Shown here in pieces: positions 50,697 to 59,874 of a DNA stretch of 64,000 nucleotides; position 1 is the stretch's first letter, and each line of letters starts with the position of its first letter. The stretch comes from Litoribrevibacter albus. GTDB lineage: Bacteria; Pseudomonadota; Gammaproteobacteria; Pseudomonadales; Litoribrevibacteraceae. Where the stretch lies: positions 186,001-250,000 of the forward strand of contig NZ_BSNM01000003.1 of the NCBI RefSeq assembly GCF_030159995.1, in the 5' to 3' direction. A model generated the notes under the pieces. That model was not told the origin of the DNA. It worked only from the letters and a program-made list of their open reading frames with translations, and searched no databases. Made by a program: the position numbers and the translations under genes.

Positions 50697-52244
50697 TTAG
50701 TTAAATTGATTCAGTAACTGACGCTGGTCATTAGCAAGTTCCATCAGAGACTCACTCATTTCCGAAGACTTCTCCATCGATTTTAGTGTGTCAGAGCTAT
50801 GGGTCATTACTGTGTTGATCTTTTCCTGAATAATGCCGGTCTGTTGAGATTGTTGCTCTGTAAAGGCCGCGATCTCTTCTGACATCTGTTTGATTTCATC
50901 AACAGCAGTTCGAATGTCTTGAAGTGCTTCACCTGCTTCAGTGACTTGTTCGACACCTGTTTCGGTGGTTGTCTTACTGGACTGCATGATGTTGACGGCG
51001 TCTGAGGCTTCGGAAATTAGCTGCTCAATAATTTCGTGAATCTGGTTGGTGGATTCCTGCGTTTTCATGGCAAGAGAGCGAACTTCATCCGCAACTACGG
51101 CAAACCCCCGACCTTGCTCTCCGGCGCGAGCGGCTTCAATGGCTGCATTCAGTGCCAGTAGATTCGTTTGATCGGCAATGCCTTTAATAACATCCACAAA
51201 TTTGCTGATTTGATCACAGCGTTGAGCTAGCTGATCAACGGTTTGTTCAGCCTTTTCTACTGAGTTAGATGATTCCTGAATGGTGTTGATGGTTTCCTGA
51301 ATGATGTAGTTACCTTTATCACTCAGTTGATGGGCTTTTTGGGTAAGCTCTCGCGAGTTTTCCAGCTTTTGGAAAATAGCGTTAATGCCTTCGAGGATAT
51401 CGGTTGTTTCACCAAGTACGTCGGAAAGCTCGGTTTGCTGTTTTTGAATCTGGGATTGTGTTTGCTGCGTTGAACTGTGACTTTCTTTCACTGCACTGGC
51501 TAATTTCGTTGAACTGAGGTTAATACGTTTAACAACAGTTTGAAGCCTGAAGTTCGCAGCTTTCAAGTGAAGGGCTAGCTCATTGGCTTTATGCGGGGCG
51601 CCTAAGTACATGTATTGTATGAAGTTGGAGTCTGCATTGTCCGATGCTTCCGGAACAGCCAGCTTTAATTGACGTTTATAAAGCTTTCCTGAAAGCACAG
51701 CACCAATAATTGCCAGAGGCGCGCTCAGAGCCCAACCAACAAACTCATGACCGATCAGTGCCACTGCGAATAACAAGAAACAAAGTCCATACTCGATTAA
51801 TTCAGACAGTTCAGCGTAGAAAGGAACTGGTTTTTTGCCTTCGTTTAGGCGCCTGTAGACCGTTTCTGTGCGTTTGATTTGTTCATCAGACGCTTTTCGT
51901 CGAACAGATTCATAGCCTGTTATCTTACCTTTTTCTTTAATGGGGCTAACATAGGCGTCGACCCAGTAGTGATCCCCGGATTTTGCTCTGTTTTTTACAA
52001 TACCCATCCAGGCTTTACCGGCTTTTAAATGCTGCCATAAATCGGCAAACACGGCTTGAGGAACATCCGGATGGCGTACAAGGTTATGCGCTTGCCCCAG
52101 GAGCTCTTCTCTTGAAAAGCCAGCAAGCTCAACAAAGTCTTCGTTTACATCAGTGATCACACCTTTTTCGGTGGTAACAGACACTATTTCATGCCTGTTT
52201 TCCACGGGTATGTTCTTATGGGTAACAGGTAAGTTTTTTTTCAT
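50697..52244 (-). CDS. Aer-like methyl-accepting chemotaxis protein (PAS receptor)
   Basis: A 515-residue receptor. Residues 20-125 form a PAS domain ([38 protein letters not shown]), as in the aerotaxis sensor Aer. Two close membrane segments (about 155-195) give a hairpin with hardly any periplasmic loop. The signalling coiled coil follows, with tip [20 protein letters not shown] and [14 protein letters not shown]. It probably senses redox or energy state through a bound flavin, but the ligand residues are not confirmed. It sits alone, without che genes. Confidence 0.92.
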   Translation of the reverse strand: MKKNLPVTHKNIPVENRHEIVSVTTEKGVITDVNEDFVELAGFSREELLGQAHNLVRHPDVPQAVFADLWQHLKAGKAWMGIVKNRAKSGDHYWVDAYVSPIKEKGKITGYESVRRKASDEQIKRTETVYRRLNEGKKPVPFYAELSELIEYGLCFLLFAVALIGHEFVGWALSAPLAIIGAVLSGKLYKRQLKLAVPEASDNADSNFIQYMYLGAPHKANELALHLKAANFRLQTVVKRINLSSTKLASAVKESHSSTQQTQSQIQKQQTELSDVLGETTDILEGINAIFQKLENSRELTQKAHQLSDKGNYIIQETINTIQESSNSVEKAEQTVDQLAQRCDQISKFVDVIKGIADQTNLLALNAAIEAARAGEQGRGFAVVADEVRSLAMKTQESTNQIHEIIEQLISEASDAVNIMQSSKTTTETGVEQVTEAGEALQDIRTAVDEIKQMSEEIAAFTEQQSQQTGIIQEKINTVMTHSSDTLKSMEKSSEMSESLMELANDQRQLLNQFN

Positions 52245-52412
52245 AATCGAGTCTCGATAACAGCGTGGGCTATTTCAGATAGCCTCTATCAATAATAGGT
52301 TGTTGTAGCCGTAGTTGTAGTTGTGGACGTATTTTTTAGTCACAATTGAATGTGCCTGGGCTGTACTAATGGTATTTATCGGCTATTGAGTGAAAAACTT
52401 AAAGGTATGGTT

Positions 52413-52439
52413 TGGAAGGCAGGGGGTGATTGCCTTCCA
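52413..52439 (-). terminator. Hairpin downstream of the ABM-domain gene
   Basis: TGGAAGGCA (52413-52421) pairs with TGCCTTCCA (52431-52439) around a nine-base G-rich loop. It lacks a T tract on the minus strand, so it may be a 3' end stabiliser rather than a full terminator. Confidence 0.4.
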
Positions 52440-52449
52440 GAAGTGGTGT

Positions 52450-52734
52450 TTATGCGTGTTCCAGAATCGTGATTTTTTCTGGTTCGGATAGCATAGGGTC
52501 AATTTTATACATCAATTCAGTGCGTTGGTTGGAGTTATTCCAGTTGTTCCAGTCTTGGATAGAGCGCCACTTGGACAGTGTTAATCTGCGAAGTGGATTG
52601 CTGGCATCTTTCATTGATTCACCGGCAAGAAATCCTGGGGCTTGAATGGCTGATTGCAGTATATTTCGAACCGATTCTTCATAAATATCTTCAAGACCGT
52701 CCATTATATTTCGTTCAATCAATACTCTAATCAC
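52450..52734 (-). CDS. Antibiotic biosynthesis monooxygenase (ABM) domain protein
   Basis: A 94-residue dimeric alpha/beta-barrel protein. It opens MIRVLIERNIMDGLEDIYEE, then APGFLAGESMKDASNP and LTLSKWRSIQDWNNWNNS, matching the ABM fold (PF03992 type). Such small proteins are often heme-degrading or quinol monooxygenases, or of unknown role. No catalytic residues can be assigned. The gene follows the chemoreceptor start region at a distance and appears monocistronic. Confidence 0.82.
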   Translation of the reverse strand: MIRVLIERNIMDGLEDIYEESVRNILQSAIQAPGFLAGESMKDASNPLRRLTLSKWRSIQDWNNWNNSNQRTELMYKIDPMLSEPEKITILEHA

Positions 52735-52899
52735 TACGAGATCCTTATGTTTTGTTGCCTGTATAGATAAAGTTTAGCGCTTCCTAACTGGTTTGCTATC
52801 CAAGAAAATAGGCCGCTGCTTCGGTTTTAAATAAAACCCAGCAGATTTTCAAGGATTACAGTATCATACCGCCATTTTTAGTATTTAATGTAATTATTT

Positions 52900-53412
52900 T
52901 TGACTCAAAAGTTAGGTTTTGTTGTGACCTCTGCTATAGCAATAAATCTGGTGGCGCGTGAATTGCCGGATCGAACGAACTATCGAAAAACCTCTCCAAA
53001 TGTTCGCACTGAACATTCAAATGCGCTATTGAGTTTTTCTACTCATTCGCAAGGTCGTTTTTCAGCAACTGGGAAAGGTGTTGGATTATCGACGGGGGAT
53101 GTGATTTATGTGTCTTTAAAGGGCAGTAAAACACTGAGTCTTCCGTTAACTGTTGATCAAATGTCCTACTTGATTGAGCCTTCGGATCAGTGGCAGGCTG
53201 AGCTTTCTGGTGAGGAGTTTGGTTCGTTAAATATTCTCACCTGGCAAGTAAAGTGCGATGTGTGCCAAGAGTCATATCCTTTAGAGTTTGTTAGTCGAGA
53301 ATATGATGATTCTGATGCCCAGGTCCAACATGCTGAATCTCGGTTGATTGCGTTGGGGTGGCGAAAGTCCGATTCAAAGCATATTTGTCCTGATTGCTCT
53401 GAACTATCCTAA
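52900..53412 (+). CDS. Conserved protein of unknown function with zinc-ribbon-like cysteines
   Basis: A 170-residue protein starting at TTG 52900; a GTG at 52924 is also possible and would trim eight residues. It has no signal peptide or membrane helix. The N-terminal half is polar (LPDRTNYRKTSPNVRTEHSN), the middle is beta-rich (GVGLSTGDVIYVSLKGSKTL). The C-terminal part has two CxxC pairs, CDVCQESY and CPDC, about 50 residues apart, with SPLEF-like hydrophobic spacing, which suggests a bound zinc. I do not recognise the family. It precedes tusA by 62 bases and could share its promoter. Confidence 0.65.
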   Translation: MTQKLGFVVTSAIAINLVARELPDRTNYRKTSPNVRTEHSNALLSFSTHSQGRFSATGKGVGLSTGDVIYVSLKGSKTLSLPLTVDQMSYLIEPSDQWQAELSGEEFGSLNILTWQVKCDVCQESYPLEFVSREYDDSDAQVQHAESRLIALGWRKSDSKHICPDCSELS

Positions 53413-53474
53413 GTTTATTGATTTAACCACAGTGCTGAATGCATTAATTTTAGTTATTAAGAAGGTTTTTCCAG

Positions 53475-53720
53475 ATGTCTGAATCTATCATTCCTGATTT
53501 CCAGCATGAACTCGATGCCAAAGGTTTGATGTGTCCTGAACCTGTAATGATGTTGCACAAAAAAGTACGTGAGATGGCTTCCGGAGAGGTTTTGAAAGTT
53601 GAGGCTACTGATCCTTCGACCACGCGTGATATTCCTCAGTTCTGCAAAATGTTGGATCACACCTTGATTCAAGAAGAGGAAAGTGATGGAACCTATATCT
53701 ATTTTATTAAGCGCCGTTAA
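53475..53720 (+). CDS. tusA: Sulfur carrier protein TusA
   Basis: An 81-residue cytosolic sulfur carrier. The persulfide cysteine is in DAKGLMCPEPVMMLHKKVRE (the CPxP motif), and the C-terminal half has VLKVEATDPSTTRDIPQFC, both typical of TusA. It accepts sulfur from IscS and hands it to TusBCD or other acceptors for tRNA 2-thiouridine synthesis and molybdenum cofactor work. AAGAAGG precedes the ATG. Confidence 0.95.
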   Translation: MSESIIPDFQHELDAKGLMCPEPVMMLHKKVREMASGEVLKVEATDPSTTRDIPQFCKMLDHTLIQEEESDGTYIYFIKRR

Positions 53721-53740
53721 ATTACGACGCTAATTAATAT

Positions 53741-54634
53741 CTATTGTGCAGGTGTGGTCGCTTCACTTTGATTTGAGTGAGACGATTTTTTGGTTTTCTT
53801 CAGTGTTAATAGTCCGGATACGAAAATCAGTAGACTGCCAATCACTGTTGCCCATCGCAGCGATTCATCCCAAAATACCCAGCCATAAACAGATGCATAG
53901 ACCAACGAAGCGTAGGTGAATGGCGCTATGCGCCCTGGTAGCGCCAAAGTATAGGCTTTCGTCATCATCAATTGACCTGCGGTCCCCATGGTGCCCATCA
54001 AACATAATAAACCAAGTGCGTATAGGCTGGGGGTTTTCCAAGTCCAGAGCAGGGGCACAACTGAAATCAGGGTGCTGAGTAAGGCAAAGTAAAACACAAT
54101 GCGTGCGCTTGGTTCTGTGCTGCCCATCCTTCTTATAGTGACTTTAGCCAAACTGGCTAGTGCAGCGCCAGCGAGGCCAATTAAGGCGATTAGCGTAAAT
54201 TCTGAAGCGTCTGGGTCTAAGATTATTGCCACACCAACAAAGCCGACGATGATTGCTATTTTCGACCAGTTAGAGATTCGTTCGCCGAGCCAAATAAAGG
54301 CAATAATCGGAATAAATAACGGTGCAGATAGTTTTACTAACATGGCTTCCGCAAACGCTATGTGACCAATGCTGTAAAAGAAGCAATACATGGCGGATAC
54401 ACCGACAGTGGCCCGTAGCAGGTGATAACGGAAGCAGCTTGTTTTGAACAGATTGCTCCCCATCGTCATTAATAGTGGAAGAATGGCCATCAAACCGAAA
54501 AGGTTGCGGAAGAAAACGATCATTTCATTGGGTAAATCCAGGGCCAAAATTTTGATAAGTGCGCCCATAGAGGCTAATAAGAATTCTGCGGCGAGTAGAA
54601 GGAGAGATGCACGAACGGTGGCCGAGGCTAACAT
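53741..54634 (-). CDS. EamA/DMT family transporter
   Basis: A 297-residue protein with ten predicted membrane helices in two EamA repeats (first about residues 10-140, second 150-285). Recognisable stretches are GALIKILALDLPNEMIVFFR, ALMVKLSAPLFIPIIAFIWL and, in the second half, RIAPFTYASLVYASVYGWVF. The short basic C-terminal tail (LKKTKKSSH) should be cytosolic. Substrate cannot be told; relatives export amino acids, metabolites or nucleotide derivatives. The gene ends 20 bases after tusA, on the opposite strand. Confidence 0.9.
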   Translation of the reverse strand: MLASATVRASLLLLAAEFLLASMGALIKILALDLPNEMIVFFRNLFGLMAILPLLMTMGSNLFKTSCFRYHLLRATVGVSAMYCFFYSIGHIAFAEAMLVKLSAPLFIPIIAFIWLGERISNWSKIAIIVGFVGVAIILDPDASEFTLIALIGLAGAALASLAKVTIRRMGSTEPSARIVFYFALLSTLISVVPLLWTWKTPSLYALGLLCLMGTMGTAGQLMMTKAYTLALPGRIAPFTYASLVYASVYGWVFWDESLRWATVIGSLLIFVSGLLTLKKTKKSSHSNQSEATTPAQ

Positions 54635-54767
54635 AGAGAGAACAACCGGAAAGAAAAACGCGATTCTATCATATTTCCGCAGTGTTGCTCAGCTTTCAAG
54701 GCGTGATGGCGGCGAATCTAGTCGAATAAAATAGTGTCAATGGAATAACCATGATCGATAGTGAGAA

Positions 54768-55526
54768 TTACACCAGATCAATCAAAAGCGATACAACCGT
54801 AAGTGCGTTAGGATCTTGGTGTTTAATCCGTTTTGCGATGCCGTGTTGGAAGTAGTATCGAAATTCGGCATGTGTGTTGGCGGCCATTAGTTCATCATCT
54901 GAACCTATGATTGGTTGGATGTTAGGGTCATCCACTTTTGGAACCATTGCTTGTAAATCACCATCTTGAGTGAGTTGCCAGCTGATGACGGGTTTAAGGT
55001 AGAACCCTTTTTCATTGGTTTTTTTGAATGCGGCATGTGTGCCTAAGTGATCGGGTAATTGCTGGGGGGTAACTTCCAGTTTTGTAGTCTTCGACTTTTC
55101 ATTATGAGAGGCGCGTGTTTCATAAAACTGGTGGGCCAGCTTCAACTCTTGTTGTTTATGCTTTGGTGGTTTGAAGAAAATCCGATCTTGGGATGCATCA
55201 AAATAGCCTTGCCAACTCCCTTCGAGTGAACGGTTGTTTTCTGTCGTGATGGTGTCTTCAAGCCAGGGGATAACCGCGTAGGCTTCACCGTTATCTAAGA
55301 GTGCCCAGAAAAGAATCTTAACGGAAAATAGATGCTCGGGGCTGAGGTCTGAGCTATACAAGGCTTCCATGCCATCCAGCTCTGAAGAAATTCGGACAAT
55401 ACGGCTACCCTGTTTAGGGAGTGACTTTTTCATCCCCCTGTAACTATCGAGATTAATGATGTTACTTTCCAGATCAGTCGTCATAAAATGAGAGTAGTCA
55501 GGCTGTATGGGAAAGCTTAGACGCAA
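54768..55526 (-). CDS. Conserved protein of unknown function
   Basis: A 252-residue soluble protein. The start could also be at residue 15 (ATG 55484, MTTDLESNIINLDSYRG). It has no signal peptide or membrane helix. Two similar-looking halves can be seen: HLFSVKILFWALLDNGEAYAV followed by IPWLEDTITTE, and LKPVISWQLTQDGDLQAMVP followed by KVDDPNIQPIIG. Each reads hydrophobic strand, D-G turn, A-(V/M)-(I/V)-P, suggesting an internal repeat of a beta domain. I cannot name a family. It is divergent from the cyclotransferase gene with a 54-base gap. Confidence 0.65.
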   Translation of the reverse strand: MRLSFPIQPDYSHFMTTDLESNIINLDSYRGMKKSLPKQGSRIVRISSELDGMEALYSSDLSPEHLFSVKILFWALLDNGEAYAVIPWLEDTITTENNRSLEGSWQGYFDASQDRIFFKPPKHKQQELKLAHQFYETRASHNEKSKTTKLEVTPQQLPDHLGTHAAFKKTNEKGFYLKPVISWQLTQDGDLQAMVPKVDDPNIQPIIGSDDELMAANTHAEFRYYFQHGIAKRIKHQDPNALTVVSLLIDLV

Positions 55527-55580
55527 TAGCCCAAAGCTTCGAATTTATTAAGTGATTAACTAAGGTATCGGCAGTAGATT

Positions 55581-56039
55581 ATGAAACATTATTACTTTGC
55601 GTACGGTTCGAATATGAACAGAGATCGAATGGCAGTTCGAGGTTTGTCGTTTTCAGATTCGGTCAAAGGAGTGATGAAAGGCTATCGCTTAGCGTTTAAT
55701 AAAAAGGCTTGGGATCATCCTGCACGTGCCTATGCAAATATTGTATATGACCCGAATTCTCATGTTGAGGGTGTGTTGTATCGCCTTGAAGATGAGCATC
55801 AAATTCGGAAGATGGATCCCTTTGAAGGTGCGCCAAGGTTATACAGTCGAGAGATTTTCTCTATCGAAACCGTTCACGGATATATACCATCTTGGGTATA
55901 TATCGCAAACAAAGCGACTCTTGTGGAAGGTCTGCGACCGGATCGCTGGTATTTGGATCACTTGTTAGCTGGTCGTGAGCATTTATCAGAAGATTACTAT
56001 CACAAGCTTACAAAGGTGAAAACGAATCCTGGTGAGTAG
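55581..56039 (+). CDS. Gamma-glutamylcyclotransferase-like (AIG2/GGCT fold) protein
   Basis: A 152-residue protein with the fold's opening YYFAYGSNMNRDRMAVRG, where YGSN binds the substrate, and the candidate catalytic Glu in MDPFEGAPRLYSRE. It lacks other domains and is cytosolic. Family members release 5-oxoproline from gamma-glutamyl peptides or act on gamma-glutamylamines; the true substrate is unclear. Its 3' end overlaps that of the convergent MATE gene by 32 bases. Confidence 0.9.
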   Translation: MKHYYFAYGSNMNRDRMAVRGLSFSDSVKGVMKGYRLAFNKKAWDHPARAYANIVYDPNSHVEGVLYRLEDEHQIRKMDPFEGAPRLYSREIFSIETVHGYIPSWVYIANKATLVEGLRPDRWYLDHLLAGREHLSEDYYHKLTKVKTNPGE

Positions 56040-57483
56040 CAGTATGTCGCCTGGTTTGTATATAAAACAAATACGCCGTTTGTAATAAACCATTAGCACT
56101 GAGCCCGGAAATCAGTGCAATCCAGAAGCCTTTTGCTCCCATTGGATCTGGCAGATAGATGATCGTTTCCAAATAGCTTCTGACATCAGATTCCAGTCCA
56201 AGAATGTAACCGACTGGAATGGCGATCACCCAGAAGGAAACAAGGGTGAGAATCATCGGAATGGTTGTAAGCTGATATCCCCTAAGTGCACCTGCAGCGG
56301 TCACTTGCACTGTATCTGATAATTGGAAAATGGCGGCGAGAATGAGTAGCGAGCTGGCCAGTAGCAACACCTCTTCATTATCGGTATACAGTTTTGGAAT
56401 TGAATTGCTGTTGAGCATGATCAGTGACATCGATGCAATGCCAAACAGAAAAGCGATGGCAATGCCTGTCCTTGATACCATCTGAGCCATTTGAGGGCTG
56501 CCTCGCCCAAGGTGATACCCTGTTCTTACTGTAATTGCTTGGCTCATACCTAACGGAATCATAAACATCATGGAGGATACGTTCAGTGCAATCTGGTGTG
56601 ACGCAACCTGGATTTTTCCCAGATGAGCGATGACTAATGGAATGTAGGTAAAGACCGATACTTCAGCGAAAATTGCCAGCCCGATAGGGATGCCAACTTT
56701 AGCCAATTGAGAGGCGATGGTTTTGAACTCTTTGGGCACTGTCCAGCTGAAATTATTTCGATGCTTGCAGTCGTTAGAGTCGTCTGTGTTAAAAATTTTG
56801 TGCGTAAGCTGTTTGTCTTTCTTTTGAATCTGGATAAGCCCGATCAGTGTTAGCCAGAAAATGATGCCACTGGCCATTCCGCAGCCCGCACCGCCCATTG
56901 CGGGTATGAGTACCGTTTGGTTGTCCAATGACAGACCGTGGATGAATAAATAATTCAACGGAATGTTAAGAAGAACCCCGATGCCGGTAACCAACAGAAT
57001 GTGTTTCGTGTTACCGCTGCTTTCCGATAAGCTTTTGTGTACTTGTAATAGTGCTGCGGCAGGTAGTCCTAAAAGAATAAAGAGTAAGTAGTTACTTGCA
57101 AGATCAATGGTGCCGGGTGCCGTGTCCAAACGACTGATGGCATATAATGTAACAACGCTGGCGGCATAGAAAACAGACGTGACGAGCAATGCAAACCACC
57201 GACCACCACATACCCAATCCAATATGGCCGAGTAGTTTCTCTCACCAAACAACTTGGCCAGTTGTGGAGTGAGTGCCATGATCACGGCAGTCATGGTCAG
57301 AAACAACAGGTTCCATCCTGCCGCACCAATAGAAACTGCTGCGAGATCCTGAGCGGACACTTGCCCTGTCATGACGGTATCAATTACGGACATTGAGCAA
57401 CTAAGACTGAGTGACAGAATAATAGGTAGTGCCAACTCGATGAGGCGCTTGGCTTCAACGAAAATGTCGTTAAATTTAGTCAT
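56008..57483 (-). CDS. MATE family multidrug/toxin efflux transporter
   Basis: The start was set at ATG 57483 (MTKFNDIFVEAKRLIELALP), where family homology begins; a TTG at 57531 would add 16 residues. The 491-residue product has twelve membrane helices in two MatE repeats, with SVIDTVMTGQVSAQDLAAVS in the first and IPLGMSQAITVRTGYHLGRG in the second, both characteristic of NorM-type antiporters. It exports cationic compounds using Na+ or H+. A hydrophilic loop near residue 230 (DKQLTHKIFNTDDSNDCKHR) is longer than usual. Confidence 0.92.
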   Translation of the reverse strand: MTKFNDIFVEAKRLIELALPIILSLSLSCSMSVIDTVMTGQVSAQDLAAVSIGAAGWNLLFLTMTAVIMALTPQLAKLFGERNYSAILDWVCGGRWFALLVTSVFYAASVVTLYAISRLDTAPGTIDLASNYLLFILLGLPAAALLQVHKSLSESSGNTKHILLVTGIGVLLNIPLNYLFIHGLSLDNQTVLIPAMGGAGCGMASGIIFWLTLIGLIQIQKKDKQLTHKIFNTDDSNDCKHRNNFSWTVPKEFKTIASQLAKVGIPIGLAIFAEVSVFTYIPLVIAHLGKIQVASHQIALNVSSMMFMIPLGMSQAITVRTGYHLGRGSPQMAQMVSRTGIAIAFLFGIASMSLIMLNSNSIPKLYTDNEEVLLLASSLLILAAIFQLSDTVQVTAAGALRGYQLTTIPMILTLVSFWVIAIPVGYILGLESDVRSYLETIIYLPDPMGAKGFWIALISGLSANGLLQTAYLFYIQTRRHTATHQDSFSPL

Positions 57484-57593
57484 GGATACAACTTGGGAGA
57501 GGTAATAAGGGAAACAATAAGACTTCGACAACGAGGATGGCTATAATACGCCGACCTTATTAGAAAGGACAGTGATTAAGAGTAGGTTTTTTG

Positions 57594-58205
57594 ATGTCAG
57601 ATGTGAGTGTTCTGGAGTCTCCACTAGACGCTGTAAATAGCGCTGAAGAAAGCATAGGTCATAAAGCGGAAGATATAATTTCGTTGTTTAATCAATGCTT
57701 TAAAGGAAGTGAACAGACTGAGTTAATAGGTTTTAATCCAGAGCCTGAATACGTTCCTATGCACATGAGGCAAACCAATTTACATGCTATCTTTTTTACT
57801 AAGGATTATTTTGCCAGTGCGCTACATGAAATCAGTCACTGGTGTATTGCTGGAAAAGAAAGACGCCAGCAGTTTGATTATGGTTACTGGTATTGCCCTG
57901 ATGGCCGCACGCCTGAGCAACAGACATTATTTGAACAGGTGGAAGTGAAACCGCAGGCATTGGAGTGGATTTTAGCTGAAGCAGCAGCATTTCCATTTCG
58001 ATTAAGCTTTGATAACCTCAACGGCAGCCCGGTGGATGCCAAAGGCTTTGCTGATCGAGTTCATCAGCAGGCCCATAGTTATATAGAAAACGGTATCGGT
58101 GAACGACCCATGAAGTTGATTAACACCTTATTGCATGAATATAGAGGTGTTGCTTCGCTGGAGTCTCATTGGTTTAGTCGCTCCAAGTTAGGGTATTTGG
58201 AGTAA
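57594..58205 (+). CDS. epmC: Elongation factor P hydroxylase EpmC
   Basis: A 203-residue YfcM-type protein. Its core, FASALHEISHWCIAGKERRQ, DYGYWYCPDGRTPEQQTLFE and QVEVKPQALEWILAEAAAFP, matches EpmC closely, including the HExxHW metal-binding element. EpmC hydroxylates the beta-lysyl-lysine of EF-P, so EpmA and EpmB should exist elsewhere in the genome. A TATAAT hexamer at 57542-57547 is a candidate -10 element for this gene. A TTG just before the ATG was not used. Confidence 0.93.
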   Translation: MSDVSVLESPLDAVNSAEESIGHKAEDIISLFNQCFKGSEQTELIGFNPEPEYVPMHMRQTNLHAIFFTKDYFASALHEISHWCIAGKERRQQFDYGYWYCPDGRTPEQQTLFEQVEVKPQALEWILAEAAAFPFRLSFDNLNGSPVDAKGFADRVHQQAHSYIENGIGERPMKLINTLLHEYRGVASLESHWFSRSKLGYLE

Positions 58206-58275
58206 GTTTGCTGACATAGTTCGTTTAGAAAGAATAAAGCGGGCAGGGTTGGCATCAACATAAGTAGGTGAAGTT

Positions 58276-59733
58276 GTGCTTAAAGCACTGAAAGCGTGGA
58301 CAAAACGTTCTGAAGATAAAGCTTCAGGCAAAGATAAATCTTCTTCAAAGAATCAATCTCAGCAGCAAAAAACGAAGAAAACTGGTCAGCAAGAGTCTGG
58401 TGGTTCGAGAAAGCCGAGAGGGAATAACTCAAAATCTGGCAACAAGCCACATGGTCAGGCAAACGCCAAATCAAATAAGCGCAGCCATAATAAGGCCAAG
58501 CCGAGAGATCAGCACGAACAGAAACATGCTCGTACCTCCAATAAGAGTGATTGGTCGATAGATCAATTTGTTGTCCCGGTAGAAGAGGGCAAGGTTCGTT
58601 TTCATGACTTTGAATTGCATTCAGATCTGATGCGAGGCATTTGCGAATCAGGGTTCAATTACTGTACGCCAATTCAGGCGTCTGCAATTCCTATTGCATT
58701 GCAGCACAAAGACATTACCGGCAAGGCTCAGACCGGTACCGGTAAGACAGCTGCATTTTTGATCTCAGTTATTCAAAACCTGTTGAACAATCCTTATCAG
58801 GGTGAACGCTTTGCGAGTGAACCTCGTGTGTTGGCGTTGGCTCCAACTCGCGAACTTGCTCTTCAGATTGAGAAGGATGCACGTGAACTAACCCGCTATA
58901 CCGATTTAACGGTGGCTTGTGTGGTTGGTGGAATGGATTACGACAAACAGCGCCAGGTGCTTCGTAATTCAGTTGTCGATATTCTGATTGGGACACCAGG
59001 TCGTTTGATCGACTTCATGTTCAAAGAAGATGTGTATCTGGATCAGGTTGAAATATTAATTCTGGATGAAGCGGATCGTATGTTGGATATGGGCTTTATT
59101 CCGGATGTCCGGAAAATTGTTCGACAGACACCTCATAAAGAAGATCGTCAGACTCTGTTGTTCAGTGCAACTTATAACGACGACATCATTCGTCTGACAG
59201 AACAGTGGACGATGGACCCGGTTCGTATTGAGATTGAACCTGAGCAGGTGACTTCGGATAGAGTAGATCAACGTGTTTACTTACTTGAAGCCTCTCAACG
59301 ATATGGTCAGTTGAAAAAGATCATTGATGGCGATGATGTAGGGCTTGTGATCGTCTTCCTGAATCGTAGAGATCAAACACGTCGTCTCTATGAGAAGTTG
59401 AAAGCCGATAATGTAAAAGTGGCGATTTTGTCTGGTGATGTGCCTCAGAACAAACGTCTTAAAACACTGGAAAACTTTAAGAAAGGCAGTATTAAAGTGC
59501 TGGTGGCTACTGACGTTGCTGGTCGAGGTATTCATGTGGATGACATCACGCACGTTGTTAACTACACCTTGCCGGAAGATCCTGAAGATTATGTACACCG
59601 TATCGGTCGTACAGGACGTGCCGGGCGCACTGGTCATGCAATCAGTTTTGCCAGTGAAGATGATGCGTTTGTAATTCCTGAGATTGAAGCCTATGTGGGC
59701 GATAAATTGAAAATGGAATACATCGAGAATTAA
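58276..59733 (+). CDS. rhlB: DEAD-box RNA helicase RhlB
   Basis: A 485-residue helicase starting at GTG. Residues 10-95 are a low-complexity basic tail rich in Lys, Ser and Gln (probable RNA- or partner-binding region), placed at the N-terminus as in Pseudomonas RhlB rather than at the C-terminus as in Escherichia coli. The core has CTPIQASAIPIAL, AQTGTGKTAAF, PTRELALQ, GTPGRLIDF, LDEADRMLDMGF, FSATY, ATDVAGRGIH and HRIGRTGRAGR. RhlB unwinds RNA for degradosome RNases. A terminator follows. Confidence 0.88.
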   Translation: MLKALKAWTKRSEDKASGKDKSSSKNQSQQQKTKKTGQQESGGSRKPRGNNSKSGNKPHGQANAKSNKRSHNKAKPRDQHEQKHARTSNKSDWSIDQFVVPVEEGKVRFHDFELHSDLMRGICESGFNYCTPIQASAIPIALQHKDITGKAQTGTGKTAAFLISVIQNLLNNPYQGERFASEPRVLALAPTRELALQIEKDARELTRYTDLTVACVVGGMDYDKQRQVLRNSVVDILIGTPGRLIDFMFKEDVYLDQVEILILDEADRMLDMGFIPDVRKIVRQTPHKEDRQTLLFSATYNDDIIRLTEQWTMDPVRIEIEPEQVTSDRVDQRVYLLEASQRYGQLKKIIDGDDVGLVIVFLNRRDQTRRLYEKLKADNVKVAILSGDVPQNKRLKTLENFKKGSIKVLVATDVAGRGIHVDDITHVVNYTLPEDPEDYVHRIGRTGRAGRTGHAISFASEDDAFVIPEIEAYVGDKLKMEYIEN

Positions 59734-59749
59734 TAAACTGAAAATTAAG

Positions 59750-59773
59750 AAAGGGCGGTTGCGCCCTTTTTTA
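59750..59773 (+). terminator. Terminator after rhlB
   Basis: An eight-base stem, AAAGGGCG (59750-59757) with CGCCCTTT (59762-59769), closes a GTTG tetraloop and is followed by T and ATT. Confidence 0.88.
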
Positions 59774-59782
59774 TTGGCTGGT

Positions 59783-59874
59783 GGCTCTTGAGAAATGAGT
59801 GGCTCTCAAGAAGTAGGTTGCGCTCAAGAGGTAGGTTGTACTTAAGAATTTAACTGTACTCGAGAATCCAGTCC
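59783..59874. repeat. Degenerate 18-base tandem repeat
   Basis: About five imperfect units with an 18- to 20-base period, each holding a CTCAAGAAG-like core followed by TAGGTTG or similar (clearest at 59802-59820 and 59821-59838; decaying copies at 59839-59856 and 59857-59874). The last copies overlap the 3' end of the small WGR-like gene. Confidence 0.5.
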
